From: an uncultured Bacteroidota bacterium
Lineage (GTDB): Bacteria > Bacteroidota > Bacteroidia > Chitinophagales > Chitinophagaceae
Assembly: GCA_903854725.1 (NCBI GenBank)
Contig: CAINWZ010000143.1
Span: 1 to 43,035 of the forward strand
Reading direction: 5' to 3'
DNA: 43,035 bases
Shown one piece after another: positions 1-7,499 of this stretch. How positions within the stretch are numbered: the first letter of the stretch is position 1; the number at the start of each line of letters is the position of its first letter. The notes beneath the pieces were generated by a model. It did no database searches. It saw only the letters and a list, made by a program, of their open reading frames with translations, and was not told the origin of the DNA. The position numbers and the translations under genes were made by a program.

Positions 1-1194
1 ATATGCTAAACTGCCACCTACCCAGGTGGCAGTTTTATTATAGTTAACACCAATCATTTTACCCTTACTCAAGCGAGCAAGGTTCATAGTAGCTATATAT
101 TGCTGTGTAGGTGCATCCCAAAAATAAAATACCCTTAACTCCGCTTTGGCAGGGCCAGTAGGTGTTTCAATACAATTGGCATAGGTTACTTTTTCTTGTA
201 AAATCCAACCTGTAGGATTTTTTAGCTTTTCCATGTCACCGGGCTGAATATCTATAACAACACCCTGGCCTGCGAAGGAAAAAAGCGGCTTTAAGATGTA
301 GTTTTCTAAATCTGTAGGGATAGAAGGCAACTCATGAACAAATTGAGTTTTGGGTATAAAAGGGTGCGTCAAAAATGGCAATAAGAATTTACTAATTCTA
401 AAAAAATGGTTAGGGTGCGTGACCCATTCAACATTTAATTCACTTTGTAATATAGCACCTTGTTCTTGTATTGATTTTGTCTGATTTTTTAACTCGTCCA
501 ACACAACTCTATTGTAAATACGATCAATTTTTATTTTCTTTTCGTTTCTATTGTAATAAAGTGTTGTTCCTTCTTTAAATATTTCAGTAATACATACTAT
601 TGGAACATTTAAATAGTCTTCAGTGCAATAAAAATCGATTCTTGTTTTTTGTTGGTGTGGTAATATTTCAAGTAATACAGTGTGTTTATTTTCATGCGAG
701 TAAGGATCGCCTTTTATGACCTGTTCTAAATGCTTCAAATATTTTTCTTTAGAATACCCATTTAAAAAGGGGCTAAACCCAGCGGGTATAGAATATGTAT
801 TACGAATACACTCATCTTGTAATACTTCAAAAGCAAATAAGGAAGGGAACCCTTGTAATTCAATTAATGCTGGTACTATTTCTTTATTATCGTTGATGGC
901 TAGGGCAAAATCCATTACAATGCAATTAGGCAAAGCGGCTTCATTGGGTGTATTGGGTTGGTTTTGCAAAGAAGCTTCTGTGATTTTTTTAAAGGAAGGA
1001 CTTTGTATTTGTTCAGTAATGTAATTTCCAGTAGCTAATACTTTATCTATAAAAATTTTATCTATAAAAATGGGTGTTTCGGCTACACTAAAATCCAGCG
1101 CACCTGGATAGTGGCTGTTTAATGCAGTTAAATAGGCTAGGTGTTTAGCTTCTGTAAATGAATCATTAAAATTTTTTCTATGGGAAGCAATCAT
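1..1194 (-). CDS. ATP-grasp-like protein, 3' end cut by window edge
   Basis: This gene is absent from the ORF track because it runs off the left edge. I translated it by hand from ATG at 1194: 398 codons in one open frame with no stop. It begins MIASHRKNFNDSFTEAKHLA. The segment ENYILKPLFSFAGQGVVIDI, then a WILQEKVTY stretch and an AELRVFYFWD stretch, resembles the nucleotide-binding and acidic strands of ATP-grasp ligases; that is pattern recognition, not a database hit. No signal peptide or membrane segment is visible. It starts 10 bases after the glutamine amidotransferase gene and is the third gene of an apparent operon, so an amide- or peptide-bond-forming ligase fed by that amidotransferase is an inference. 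Substrate unknown. The true C-terminus lies outside the window. Confidence 0.7.
   Translation of the reverse strand, partial: MIASHRKNFNDSFTEAKHLAYLTALNSHYPGALDFSVAETPIFIDKIFIDKVLATGNYITEQIQSPSFKKITEASLQNQPNTPNEAALPNCIVMDFALAINDNKEIVPALIELQGFPSLFAFEVLQDECIRNTYSIPAGFSPFLNGYSKEKYLKHLEQVIKGDPYSHENKHTVLLEILPHQQKTRIDFYCTEDYLNVPIVCITEIFKEGTTLYYNRNEKKIKIDRIYNRVVLDELKNQTKSIQEQGAILQSELNVEWVTHPNHFFRISKFLLPFLTHPFIPKTQFVHELPSIPTDLENYILKPLFSFAGQGVVIDIQPGDMEKLKNPTGWILQEKVTYANCIETPTGPAKAELRVFYFWDAPTQQYIATMNLARLSKGKMIGVNYNKTATWVGGSLAY
8..35. repeat. 12-bp perfect inverted repeat inside the ATP-grasp-like gene
   Basis: AAACTGCCACCT (8-19) and AGGTGGCAGTTT (24-35) flank a four-base loop ACCC. It lies in coding sequence (KTATWVGGSL) and would fold into a strong hairpin in the mRNA. 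The following T-run on the + strand (TTTT, 33-36) is short. Confidence 0.8.
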
Positions 1195-1204
1195 TTTGTA
1201 TATT

Positions 1205-1996
1205 TTATGATTTAGCTTCTAAGGCTTTGTCTAAAAAGTTGGGAAGAATCGCATTAAATGTGGATTTTATTTTTGTGGGATCATTTAAGTGTTCAATCAT
1301 CCGATCCCATTTTTCTATACCGAATTCTTCCATAATGGCGTTTTTTATTTTATCATCTTTAAAATAATCTAGTAAAATTTGATATTCGCCTTCTGGATGA
1401 AATTGCACGCCTGCCATGTGTTCATTAAATTGTATACCCATAATTGCACGCTCTAGGGGTACCTGGGGTCTAATCTTTTCCAATGCTGTAATACGGGCGC
1501 CTAAGCGACTAATTTGTTCGTCATTGGGTTCTGTAATTTGATACAGCCTGCTTTCTAGTGCATAAAATGGATCTGCTAAGCCCTCAAACAAATGATTGGA
1601 TTCAATAGGATGTATGGGCAAGATGCCCACTTGTCTTGATTTGCGTAAACTTATTTTTCCTAAGTTTAAATGTCTACAGGCTATTTGAAAACTATGACAA
1701 ATTAAAAATACGGGTTTTTGTAATGCCAACATTTGATCAAGCCATTCGGTAAAGAGGGTGTCCCATTTTTCACCTGCTGAATCTATTGGTGAACCTGGAC
1801 CTCCAGTCGAGATATAAGCATCAAATTGATGATCGGGAATTTCACAATGGTCTCTTAGTTTAAAAACTTGATGTTGGATTGTTACATTTTTTTGCGAAGT
1901 CCAATTGGCTAAAATTAAATGAATACACTCCATACCCACATTGGCATTCCCATCATACATATCAATGATAGCAATTTTAAAGTGGGTAGTTGACAT
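1205..1996 (-). CDS. class I glutamine amidotransferase (GMP-synthase-like GATase1 domain)
   Basis: A stand-alone 263-residue protein with a class I (triad) glutamine amidotransferase fold. The oxyanion-region motif STGGPGSP lies at about residues 63-70, the nucleophile is Cys100 in the elbow FLICHSFQIA, and His200/Glu202 complete the triad in VQFHPEGE. Such domains release ammonia from glutamine for a partner enzyme in the cytoplasm. The elbow is not the usual G-x-C-x-G, but C-x-x-x-Q is kept. Its ATG overlaps the stop of the upstream M42 peptidase gene (TAATG), which implies translational coupling, and the ATP-grasp-like gene follows after 10 bases. The likely ammonia acceptor is therefore that neighbour (inference). 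No synthetase domain is fused, so this is not guaA itself. Confidence 0.85.
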   Translation of the reverse strand: MSTTHFKIAIIDMYDGNANVGMECIHLILANWTSQKNVTIQHQVFKLRDHCEIPDHQFDAYISTGGPGSPIDSAGEKWDTLFTEWLDQMLALQKPVFLICHSFQIACRHLNLGKISLRKSRQVGILPIHPIESNHLFEGLADPFYALESRLYQITEPNDEQISRLGARITALEKIRPQVPLERAIMGIQFNEHMAGVQFHPEGEYQILLDYFKDDKIKNAIMEEFGIEKWDRMIEHLNDPTKIKSTFNAILPNFLDKALEAKS

Positions 1997-3123
1997 TATA
2001 AATAGCTTAAATTAGTCTTAGGCGTCAATACCAATAGTGTTTCATACATTAAGTTGATAGTATCTACGATATCTTTTTTATGTATCATTTCAACGGTGGT
2101 ATGCATGTATCTTAAAGGCATTGATATTAATACTGAAGGACAACCGTCATTTGCATAAGCAAAGCTATCAGTATCGGTGCCCGTGCTACGACTTAATGTT
2201 CTAAACTGTACGGGTATTTTTTTTGCTTTAGCGGTAGCTTCAACAATAGCTAATAATTTATTATGGATAGCAGGAGCGTAGGCGAGTGATGGGCCTTTGC
2301 CGCATTGTATATCACCTTCGATAGCTTTGTTAATCATAGGAGTATGCGTATCATGCGTTACATCGGTAATGATAGCAATATTCGGTTTAATGCGACGAGC
2401 AATCATTTCAGCGCCACGAAGTCCAATTTCTTCTTGTACTGCATTTACAATGTATAATCCAAAAGGAAGTTTCTTTTTATTTTCTTTTAATAAGCGAGCA
2501 ACTTCTGCAATCATAAAACCACCCACTCTATTATCAAAAGCACGTCCTATAATAAAATTGTTAGCTAATTCGTCGATACCTTCTTGGTAAGTAACAACTG
2601 CTCCAATATGAATACCTAAAGCTTCTACTTCTTTTTTACTTCTAGCGCCACAGTCTAATGTTAGGTTATCAACTTTAGGTTGTGGTTCTTTTTGATCTGG
2701 GTTGCTTAATCTAGTATGAATAGCAGGCCATCCGAATACCGCTTTAACGGGCCCCTTTTTACCATGAATCCAAACACGCATCGATGGCGCAATTTGATGG
2801 TCTACGCCGCCATTTCTTTTTAAATGAATTAAGCCTTGTTCATTTATATAATTTACAAACCAACTAATTTCATCGGCATGTGCTTCAATAACTACTTTAA
2901 ACGGGGCATTGGGATTGATAACACCTACAGCTGTACCATAAGCATCTGTATAAGTAGTGTCTACATATTTTGTAAGATACTCCAGCCATATTTTTTGACC
3001 ACTTGTTTCAAATCCTACGGGAGAAGGATTATTTATATAGTTGGTTAAAAATTGATAAGAAGCTGCGCTTATTAATTCTTTTTTTGAATTAACAGTAGGT
3101 TTTTTTGAGCTAGATTTTGCCAT
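1996..3123 (-). CDS. M42 family metallo-aminopeptidase (FrvX/glutamyl aminopeptidase-like)
   Basis: Co-catalytic metallopeptidase of clan MH, family M42, predicted to trim N-terminal residues from short peptides in the cytoplasm as a large tetrahedral oligomer (family knowledge). The metal-binding and catalytic motifs are visible in order: EAHADEIS, GRAFDNRVGG (bridging Asp), QEEIGLRGA (catalytic and metal Glu), ITDVTHDTHT, and MHTTVEM near the C-terminus. At 375 residues it is typical in length. It begins MAKSSSKKPTVNSKKEL, a short Lys/Ser-rich leader before the domain, and has no signal peptide. It is the first gene of the three-gene minus-strand operon; its TAA stop shares a base with the ATG of the amidotransferase gene. 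Some M42 members were annotated as endoglucanase M in older databases; the peptidase assignment is the sound one. Confidence 0.93.
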   Translation of the reverse strand: MAKSSSKKPTVNSKKELISAASYQFLTNYINNPSPVGFETSGQKIWLEYLTKYVDTTYTDAYGTAVGVINPNAPFKVVIEAHADEISWFVNYINEQGLIHLKRNGGVDHQIAPSMRVWIHGKKGPVKAVFGWPAIHTRLSNPDQKEPQPKVDNLTLDCGARSKKEVEALGIHIGAVVTYQEGIDELANNFIIGRAFDNRVGGFMIAEVARLLKENKKKLPFGLYIVNAVQEEIGLRGAEMIARRIKPNIAIITDVTHDTHTPMINKAIEGDIQCGKGPSLAYAPAIHNKLLAIVEATAKAKKIPVQFRTLSRSTGTDTDSFAYANDGCPSVLISMPLRYMHTTVEMIHKKDIVDTINLMYETLLVLTPKTNLSYL

Positions 3124-3215
3124 AAAGTGAGTTTAAAATTAACAACTGCAAGATAACACTAATTACGCTATTTTTAAACAGACCATCTTTACCCTTTTTC
3201 TTGATTTTTTATTGA

Positions 3216-3223
3216 TACTTTTG
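3216..3223 (+). promoter_or_regulatory. Bacteroidota -7 element for the LuxE-like gene
   Basis: TACTTTTG matches TAnnTTTG exactly, in the 119-base divergent gap. No TTG sits at the expected 19-21 base spacing upstream, so only the -7 half is supported. Transcription would start near 3230, leaving a leader of about a dozen bases before the TTG start codon. Confidence 0.5.
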
Positions 3224-3242
3224 CAGTAGTAAATCATTTATT

Positions 3243-4202
3243 TTGTTACAGCCACCTTTAGATAGTAAGCAATTATGGGACCTTGCGCCAGCCAATTTTT
3301 TGGAGGCCAGTAAAGCTGTTTTTAATTGGCAGTCTCAACACAATCCAGTTTATCATCAATGGGTAACTTTAAATAAGTCAACAGCAATTCCTTTTTTACC
3401 TATTTCTTTTTTTAAAACGCAGGAAGTTTTTATAGGTAATAAGCCAAGCACTTTATTTGAAAGTAGTGGAACTACGCAGGATGTAAAAAGCAGTCATTTT
3501 GTACAAGATTTACAATTGTATGAACAAAGCTTTCTGCAATGTTTTAATTTATTTTATGGCAACCCCAATGAATATTGTATTTTAGGTTTATTGCCTTCTT
3601 ATTTGGAAAGAAAACATTCTTCTTTAGTTTACATGGTGGATAAATTAATTAAAGAATCTGCACATCCACAAAGCGGTTTTTATTTAGATGATTTTGAAAA
3701 ATTGAATCAGGTTTTACAAGATTTAGAAAAACAACAAAAACCAGTTTGGTTTATAGGGGTGAGTTTTGCATTGATTGATTTTGCTATGGCTTTTCCACAA
3801 CAATTAAAGTCTACTATAGTAATAGAAACAGGAGGCATGAAAGGGAGAAAAGAGGAACTTACAAGAACTGAATTACATCATTTATTAAGTACACAATTTG
3901 GTGTTCATACTATTCATTCAGAATATGGAATGACCGAATTATTAAGCCAGGCTTATGCAGTAAAAGAGGGCATATTTAAATGTCCGCCTTGGATGAAAGT
4001 GATGATTGCAGAGGAGGAAGACCCAACAACTATTAAGGAGTCGGGCAGAGGCGTATTACATATCATTGACCTTGCAAATATATATAGTTGCTCCTTTATA
4101 GCCACAGAAGATATAGGCGAAGTTTTTGAAGATGGTAGCTTCACTGTTTTAGGAAGACTAGATAGCAGTGCAAGAAGAGGATGTAGTTTATTGGTAGTAT
4201 AA
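3243..4202 (+). CDS. LuxE-like acyl-protein synthetase / acyl-activating enzyme
   Basis: 319 residues of the LuxE/PaaK-like adenylate-forming branch. Supporting motifs are FESSGTTQ (phosphate-binding Ser/Thr loop, about residue 75), HSEYGMTELLSQAY (adenine-side motif, about 225-240) and a C-terminal GRLDSSARRGCSLLV. LuxE activates a fatty acid and carries it on an enzyme cysteine; here the acid and the acceptor are unknown. No luxC or luxD homologue lies nearby, so it is not part of a light-producing operon. The start is TTG: the only alternative nearby is ATT and the next Met is more than 100 residues in, past conserved sequence (FNWQSQHNPVYHQW). It converges on the next gene with one base between stops. 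Cytoplasmic, no membrane segment. Confidence 0.8.
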   Translation: MLQPPLDSKQLWDLAPANFLEASKAVFNWQSQHNPVYHQWVTLNKSTAIPFLPISFFKTQEVFIGNKPSTLFESSGTTQDVKSSHFVQDLQLYEQSFLQCFNLFYGNPNEYCILGLLPSYLERKHSSLVYMVDKLIKESAHPQSGFYLDDFEKLNQVLQDLEKQQKPVWFIGVSFALIDFAMAFPQQLKSTIVIETGGMKGRKEELTRTELHHLLSTQFGVHTIHSEYGMTELLSQAYAVKEGIFKCPPWMKVMIAEEEDPTTIKESGRGVLHIIDLANIYSCSFIATEDIGEVFEDGSFTVLGRLDSSARRGCSLLVV

Positions 4203-4203
4203 A

Positions 4204-5676
4204 TTAATCTTCAAACTCTTGTTTTTCTGATTCAATCATTTTTATTAAGTAAACAAGATAGCTAGGTTCTAGCCCATAGTTATATTGTCTTTTATCAATC
4301 GTATCTCTATTTTTTATAATTAAGGGTAATGGCTGTTGTGTAGAGAGTTTATATTTCTGGTTTATTTTTAAAAAGTGGTCACTTCTGCTTTTATTTTGTG
4401 TTAACACATCCTTGTTTTGCACCCCAATAATTTTATTAATTAGTTTAGTGGAAATGGTTTCCCCTTTTTGGTGATTTTTATACAATACTTGTAAAAGTTC
4501 TTTTTCAATAATAGTAAGGGAGTGATAAAAATTATAATTTAACCTTGCTGTAACTTCTTTAGGCACTTTCTTTTTTCTTTGTCTATACACCAAGAAAAAT
4601 ATAAAAAATGCAATGAGCATGATAATTAAAACATTCGGTGTAAAGAAAGGAAGTAGCACATTGAAGAAAAAATGGATAAGGTTGTTATCTATTTTATAAA
4701 CATATTGAATATTGCTAGTATCAATATCGGCACTGCTTATAGTAAAGGTTTTATAGCTGAGTTGATGATCGGGACTTATTTTAAGTAAATAGGCTGTATT
4801 GCCTAAGTTAAACTGAAGGTCATCATAAAGATCCTTGGTAGTATATAAGCTTAACCAAACCTGCTTTATGGCTTCATTTTTAGTACTATTAATTTTCCCA
4901 AAACTATTGGTTTTAAAATTTATCCAAAAGTAGTCAAGGTAGTTTTGGTAGATAATGATATCATCAATATCATAAGTGGAATAAGTGGCTGTTTGTAAGT
5001 TTAGTTTAAGTGCGGGATTAATAAGCCCTAAAGTAGTCCATTGATGATTGTAGAAATCGAATACATAACAACTGTCTATACTGGATATGGTATAATCTTT
5101 GGGCATATTGAAATAACCTAAAGATTTAGTGGTGTATAATTTATTGGCGTTTGTATCAACTTTAAATTTGATAATGTTTTTAAAATCATCATATCCATTT
5201 ACAATTCTATCACTTGGGTATAATTCCCACTCATGGGTTATGGGACTGAAGTAGGTAAGGATTCCACGTAAATGCCAGAATCCTGTGCCTCCAAATTGGA
5301 CAATTGAATTATGTAATATAAAAGAATAAGCTTCAAAGTTGACGCCAGAATGTATAGTAGAGTCAATTCTAACTAAAGTGTAGTTGTTGTTTTCCTTTTT
5401 GACCTTAAAGACTTTTCCCAGCCCTAAAGGTTGAATCCAAATTTCCTTTCCTCTTTTTAGGAGGGCTATATTTCTGAATTCCTTGGTGTTGAGCCCAAAA
5501 TTAAAAAGACTACTATTTAATTGTATATGTAAGGGGTTAATACTGTCTTTATATAAGATATCCAAAAGGGCAATGTCTTGCTTTTGAAATACGTTATTCA
5601 CCTTTTTTTCCTGTGCAAAAGAAGAAAATAGTTGAATTGAAAAAATTAAACAAAGAATTAATCTTATAAATTTCAT
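4204..5676 (-). CDS. unrecognised membrane protein: periplasmic propeller-like domain, one TM, cytoplasmic HTH-like tail
   Basis: I do not recognise a named family. The preferred start is the internal ATG at 5676 (MKFIRLILCLIFSIQLFSSFAQ), which gives a clean signal peptide; the longer track start lacks one and would lie near or upstream of the likely transcription start. About 330 residues follow with repeated beta-strand units of kelch/propeller flavour (FGGTGFWHLRG, YFSPITHEWELYP, YVFDFYNHQWTTLG). One strong membrane helix, PNVLIIMLIAFFIFFLVY, is followed by RQRKKK, which puts the tail in the cytoplasm. The last 120 residues contain SLTIIEKELLQVLYKN and ISTKLINKIIGVQNKDVLTQ, resembling a winged helix-turn-helix. 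A membrane-spanning one-component regulator is an inference. It stands alone, converging with the LuxE-like gene. Confidence 0.6.
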   Translation of the reverse strand: MKFIRLILCLIFSIQLFSSFAQEKKVNNVFQKQDIALLDILYKDSINPLHIQLNSSLFNFGLNTKEFRNIALLKRGKEIWIQPLGLGKVFKVKKENNNYTLVRIDSTIHSGVNFEAYSFILHNSIVQFGGTGFWHLRGILTYFSPITHEWELYPSDRIVNGYDDFKNIIKFKVDTNANKLYTTKSLGYFNMPKDYTISSIDSCYVFDFYNHQWTTLGLINPALKLNLQTATYSTYDIDDIIIYQNYLDYFWINFKTNSFGKINSTKNEAIKQVWLSLYTTKDLYDDLQFNLGNTAYLLKISPDHQLSYKTFTISSADIDTSNIQYVYKIDNNLIHFFFNVLLPFFTPNVLIIMLIAFFIFFLVYRQRKKKVPKEVTARLNYNFYHSLTIIEKELLQVLYKNHQKGETISTKLINKIIGVQNKDVLTQNKSRSDHFLKINQKYKLSTQQPLPLIIKNRDTIDKRQYNYGLEPSYLVYLIKMIESEKQEFED

Positions 5677-5905
5677 TTTACTAAGGTAAGACAAATATTA
5701 TAATAAGAAATTTACTCATCTATTTTATTAATATTTTGTAAATTATTAATATGTATAGTGTTGTTTTTGAACATATTTATTTATAAATATATTTTTCACC
5801 ACTTAAATTACTATTAATTTGGATTCATATACACTCTTAATGCATATTTACATTAATAAGAATTATATATTAATGAAATATTAAATATGTGGTTCTTAAA
5901 GATTT

Positions 5906-5927
5906 TTATCCTTTGGGGGAAGGATAA
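5906..5927 (+). other. perfect hairpin upstream of terminator
   Basis: TTATCCTT (5906-5913) pairs perfectly with AAGGATAA (5920-5927) around a TGGGGG loop. It lies two bases before the terminator hairpin. The G-rich loop is exposed and could be a contact site in an RNA (inference). Confidence 0.5.
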
Positions 5928-5929
5928 TC

Positions 5930-5969
5930 GGGGTGGTTGGGACTTGTCCTGGCCACCCCAAATTTTTTT
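5930..5969 (+). terminator. rho-independent terminator oriented to the + strand
   Basis: GGGGTGG (5930-5936) pairs with CCACCCC (5953-5959), with an inner GGAC/GTCC pairing, followed by AAA and seven T (5963-5969). On the minus strand no T-run follows, so it does not look like the dapD-side neighbour's terminator in the usual sense. It ends a transcript coming from the left on the + strand, where no protein gene is present. Confidence 0.7.
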
Positions 5970-5996
5970 AGGAACTTGATGAGCTGATGGGTGATA

Positions 5997-6809
5997 TTAA
6001 ACGGCTACGTTAAAATCGCGAAGAGCGTCGTTTAAGCTTGTTTTTAGATCGGTACTTGGCTTTCTTTGTCCAATGATTAACGCACAACTTACTTGGTAAT
6101 CTCCCGCAGGGAATGACTTACGATAAGAGCCTGGAATAACAACGCTTCTAGCTGGAACGCGGCCCTTGTATTCTATTGGAGTTGCTCCACTTACATCTAT
6201 AATTTTAGTGCTCTGGGTTAAAACCACATTTGCACCTAGTACTGCTTCTTTTTCAACATGAACACCTTCCACCACTATACACCTGCTGCCTATAAAACAG
6301 CCATCTTCTATAATTACAGGACTTGCTTGTAGCGGTTCTAAAACACCTCCAATTCCCACGCCACCGCTTAAGTGAACTCCTTTGCCAATTTGCGCGCAAC
6401 TTCCAACGGTAGCCCATGTATCAACCATCGTGCCTTCATCTACAAATGCTCCTATATTCACATAGCTTGGCATTAGTACCACGTTTTTTGCTAAATAAGC
6501 GCCATACCTAGCCACTGCATGAGGTACAGCCCTCACGCCCAATGCTGCATAATTAGATTTTAGCAACATTTTATCATGAAATTCAAAGGGGGCTAATTCC
6601 CATGTTTGCATAGGTTGAATGCCAAAATATAATAAAATAGCTTGTTTTACCCATTCGTTTACAATCCATTGTCCTTCTTTAGGTGCTGCCACCCTTAACC
6701 TTCCTTTATCTACTTCTTCGATGACGGCATGTACCGCATTGCTATAAGTTGCATCCTTTAATAAAGTTCGATCGGCAAATGCTGCTTCAATTTTGTTTTT
6801 TAATTCCAT
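5997..6809 (-). CDS. dapD: 2,3,4,5-tetrahydropyridine-2,6-dicarboxylate N-succinyltransferase
   Basis: DapD transfers succinyl from succinyl-CoA to tetrahydrodipicolinate in the succinylase branch of lysine and meso-DAP synthesis. The protein of 270 residues has an alpha-helical N-terminal part (MELKNKIEAAF...), then left-handed beta-helix hexapeptide repeats (VLMPSYVNIGAFVDEGTMVD, TWATVGSCAQIGKGVHLSGG, GVGIGGVLEPLQA) and the C-terminal catalytic/CoA region (VIIEDGCFIGSRCIVVEGV). I take ATG 6809 rather than the track's GTG at 6842, because a TAAATTTG promoter element lies between the two. It acts in the same pathway as dapB at 33325-34041 and diverges from the tsaC-like gene. Confidence 0.96.
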   Translation of the reverse strand: MELKNKIEAAFADRTLLKDATYSNAVHAVIEEVDKGRLRVAAPKEGQWIVNEWVKQAILLYFGIQPMQTWELAPFEFHDKMLLKSNYAALGVRAVPHAVARYGAYLAKNVVLMPSYVNIGAFVDEGTMVDTWATVGSCAQIGKGVHLSGGVGIGGVLEPLQASPVIIEDGCFIGSRCIVVEGVHVEKEAVLGANVVLTQSTKIIDVSGATPIEYKGRVPARSVVIPGSYRKSFPAGDYQVSCALIIGQRKPSTDLKTSLNDALRDFNVAV

Positions 6810-6823
6810 TATTTCGATTTGTA

Positions 6824-6831
6824 CAAATTTA
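6824..6831 (-). promoter_or_regulatory. -7 promoter element of dapD
   Basis: TAAATTTG on the minus strand, an exact TAnnTTTG match, ends 14 bases before the dapD ATG. The predicted leader is under ten bases. No TTG is seen at the usual -33 spacing. Confidence 0.5.
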
Positions 6832-6879
6832 CAAACTAGCACATAATACTTACTAGTTTCTTTTGCACAATAAGGAACA

Positions 6880-6910
6880 TTGAATTTTTTAATTGGGATT
6901 GTTTAATTTG
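6880..6910 (+). promoter_or_regulatory. -33/-7 promoter of the tsaC-like gene
   Basis: TTG at 6880-6882, a 20-base spacer, then TTAATTTG at 6903-6910 (one mismatch from TAnnTTTG). The ATG follows four bases later, so the mRNA would be leaderless or nearly so. Confidence 0.5.
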
Positions 6911-6914
6911 CAAC

Positions 6915-7487
6915 ATGTTTGTTTACGAAGAAGATGTAGAAGCCTGTTTGCTAGCCCTTCAAAAAGGGGAACTTATTTTGTATCCTACTGATACGGTATG
7001 GGGTATTGGATGTGATGCAACCAATGAATTGGCAGTTTCCAAAATTTTTGCTTTAAAAAAAAGAGTGGATACGAAAGCAATGATTATACTATTGGGGGAG
7101 GAAAAGGAAATTACCAATTACGTAGCAGATAATAATTTACAAATATTTGATTACATCAAAGGTATTCATAAGCCTACTACAGTTATTTATCATAAAGCAA
7201 AAAATGTCGCAACTAATTTAGTGGCGGGGGATGAATCTATCGCTATTCGAATTACCAAAGATTCTTTTTGTAAAGATTTAATAAAAGCTTTCGGTAAACC
7301 TATAGTGAGTACTTCTGCTAATATTTCTGGTTATCCCACTCCTTTGTGTTTTGCCGACATTTCTTTAGACATTAAAGAAGGGGTTCAATATGTTGTTAAG
7401 CATAGACAAGAGGAAACTAATCTGCAAATGCCTTCCTCTATTGTGAAATGGGATGAAGAAGGAAAATTAATCATCATTCGACCATAA
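6915..7487 (+). CDS. threonylcarbamoyl-AMP synthase, Sua5/YciO/YrdC family
   Basis: Single-domain YrdC/TsaC-type protein of 190 residues. TsaC makes L-threonylcarbamoyl-AMP from threonine, bicarbonate and ATP, the first step of t6A37 formation in ANN-decoding tRNAs. Family hallmarks are LILYPTDTVWGIGCDATN near the N-terminus, ALKKR (basic substrate-binding residues) and the STSANISGYPTP loop near residue 135-146. It lacks the C-terminal Sua5 domain, so it is the short TsaC-like form; a YciO-like paralogue of other function cannot be excluded. It is the first gene of a + strand run and is followed after 12 bases by the heptosyltransferase-like gene. Confidence 0.88.
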   Translation: MFVYEEDVEACLLALQKGELILYPTDTVWGIGCDATNELAVSKIFALKKRVDTKAMIILLGEEKEITNYVADNNLQIFDYIKGIHKPTTVIYHKAKNVATNLVAGDESIAIRITKDSFCKDLIKAFGKPIVSTSANISGYPTPLCFADISLDIKEGVQYVVKHRQEETNLQMPSSIVKWDEEGKLIIIRP

Positions 7488-7499
7488 ATAGTTTTAGTT

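Larger units (their letters stand above)
5770..5969 (+). ncRNA. possible small RNA ending in tandem hairpins
   Basis: The 300-base gap 5695-5996 holds no credible ORF and is very AT-rich until 5900. A weak promoter-like pair (TTG about 5736, then TAGTGTTG at about 5756, one mismatch from TAnnTTTG, spacing about 17) would start a + transcript near 5770. It would end at the intrinsic terminator at 5930-5969. The boundaries are guesses; only the hairpins are directly visible. It matches no RNA family I know; 6S-, tmRNA- and RNase P-like features were not seen. Confidence 0.3.

Noticed and set aside
716-1024. 102-residue + strand ORF
   Set aside because: It is a shadow of the minus-strand ATP-grasp-like gene, which stays open through the whole region.
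3243-4202. Bioluminescence (lux) operon
   Set aside because: Only a LuxE-like protein is present; there are no luxA, B, C or D homologues around it.
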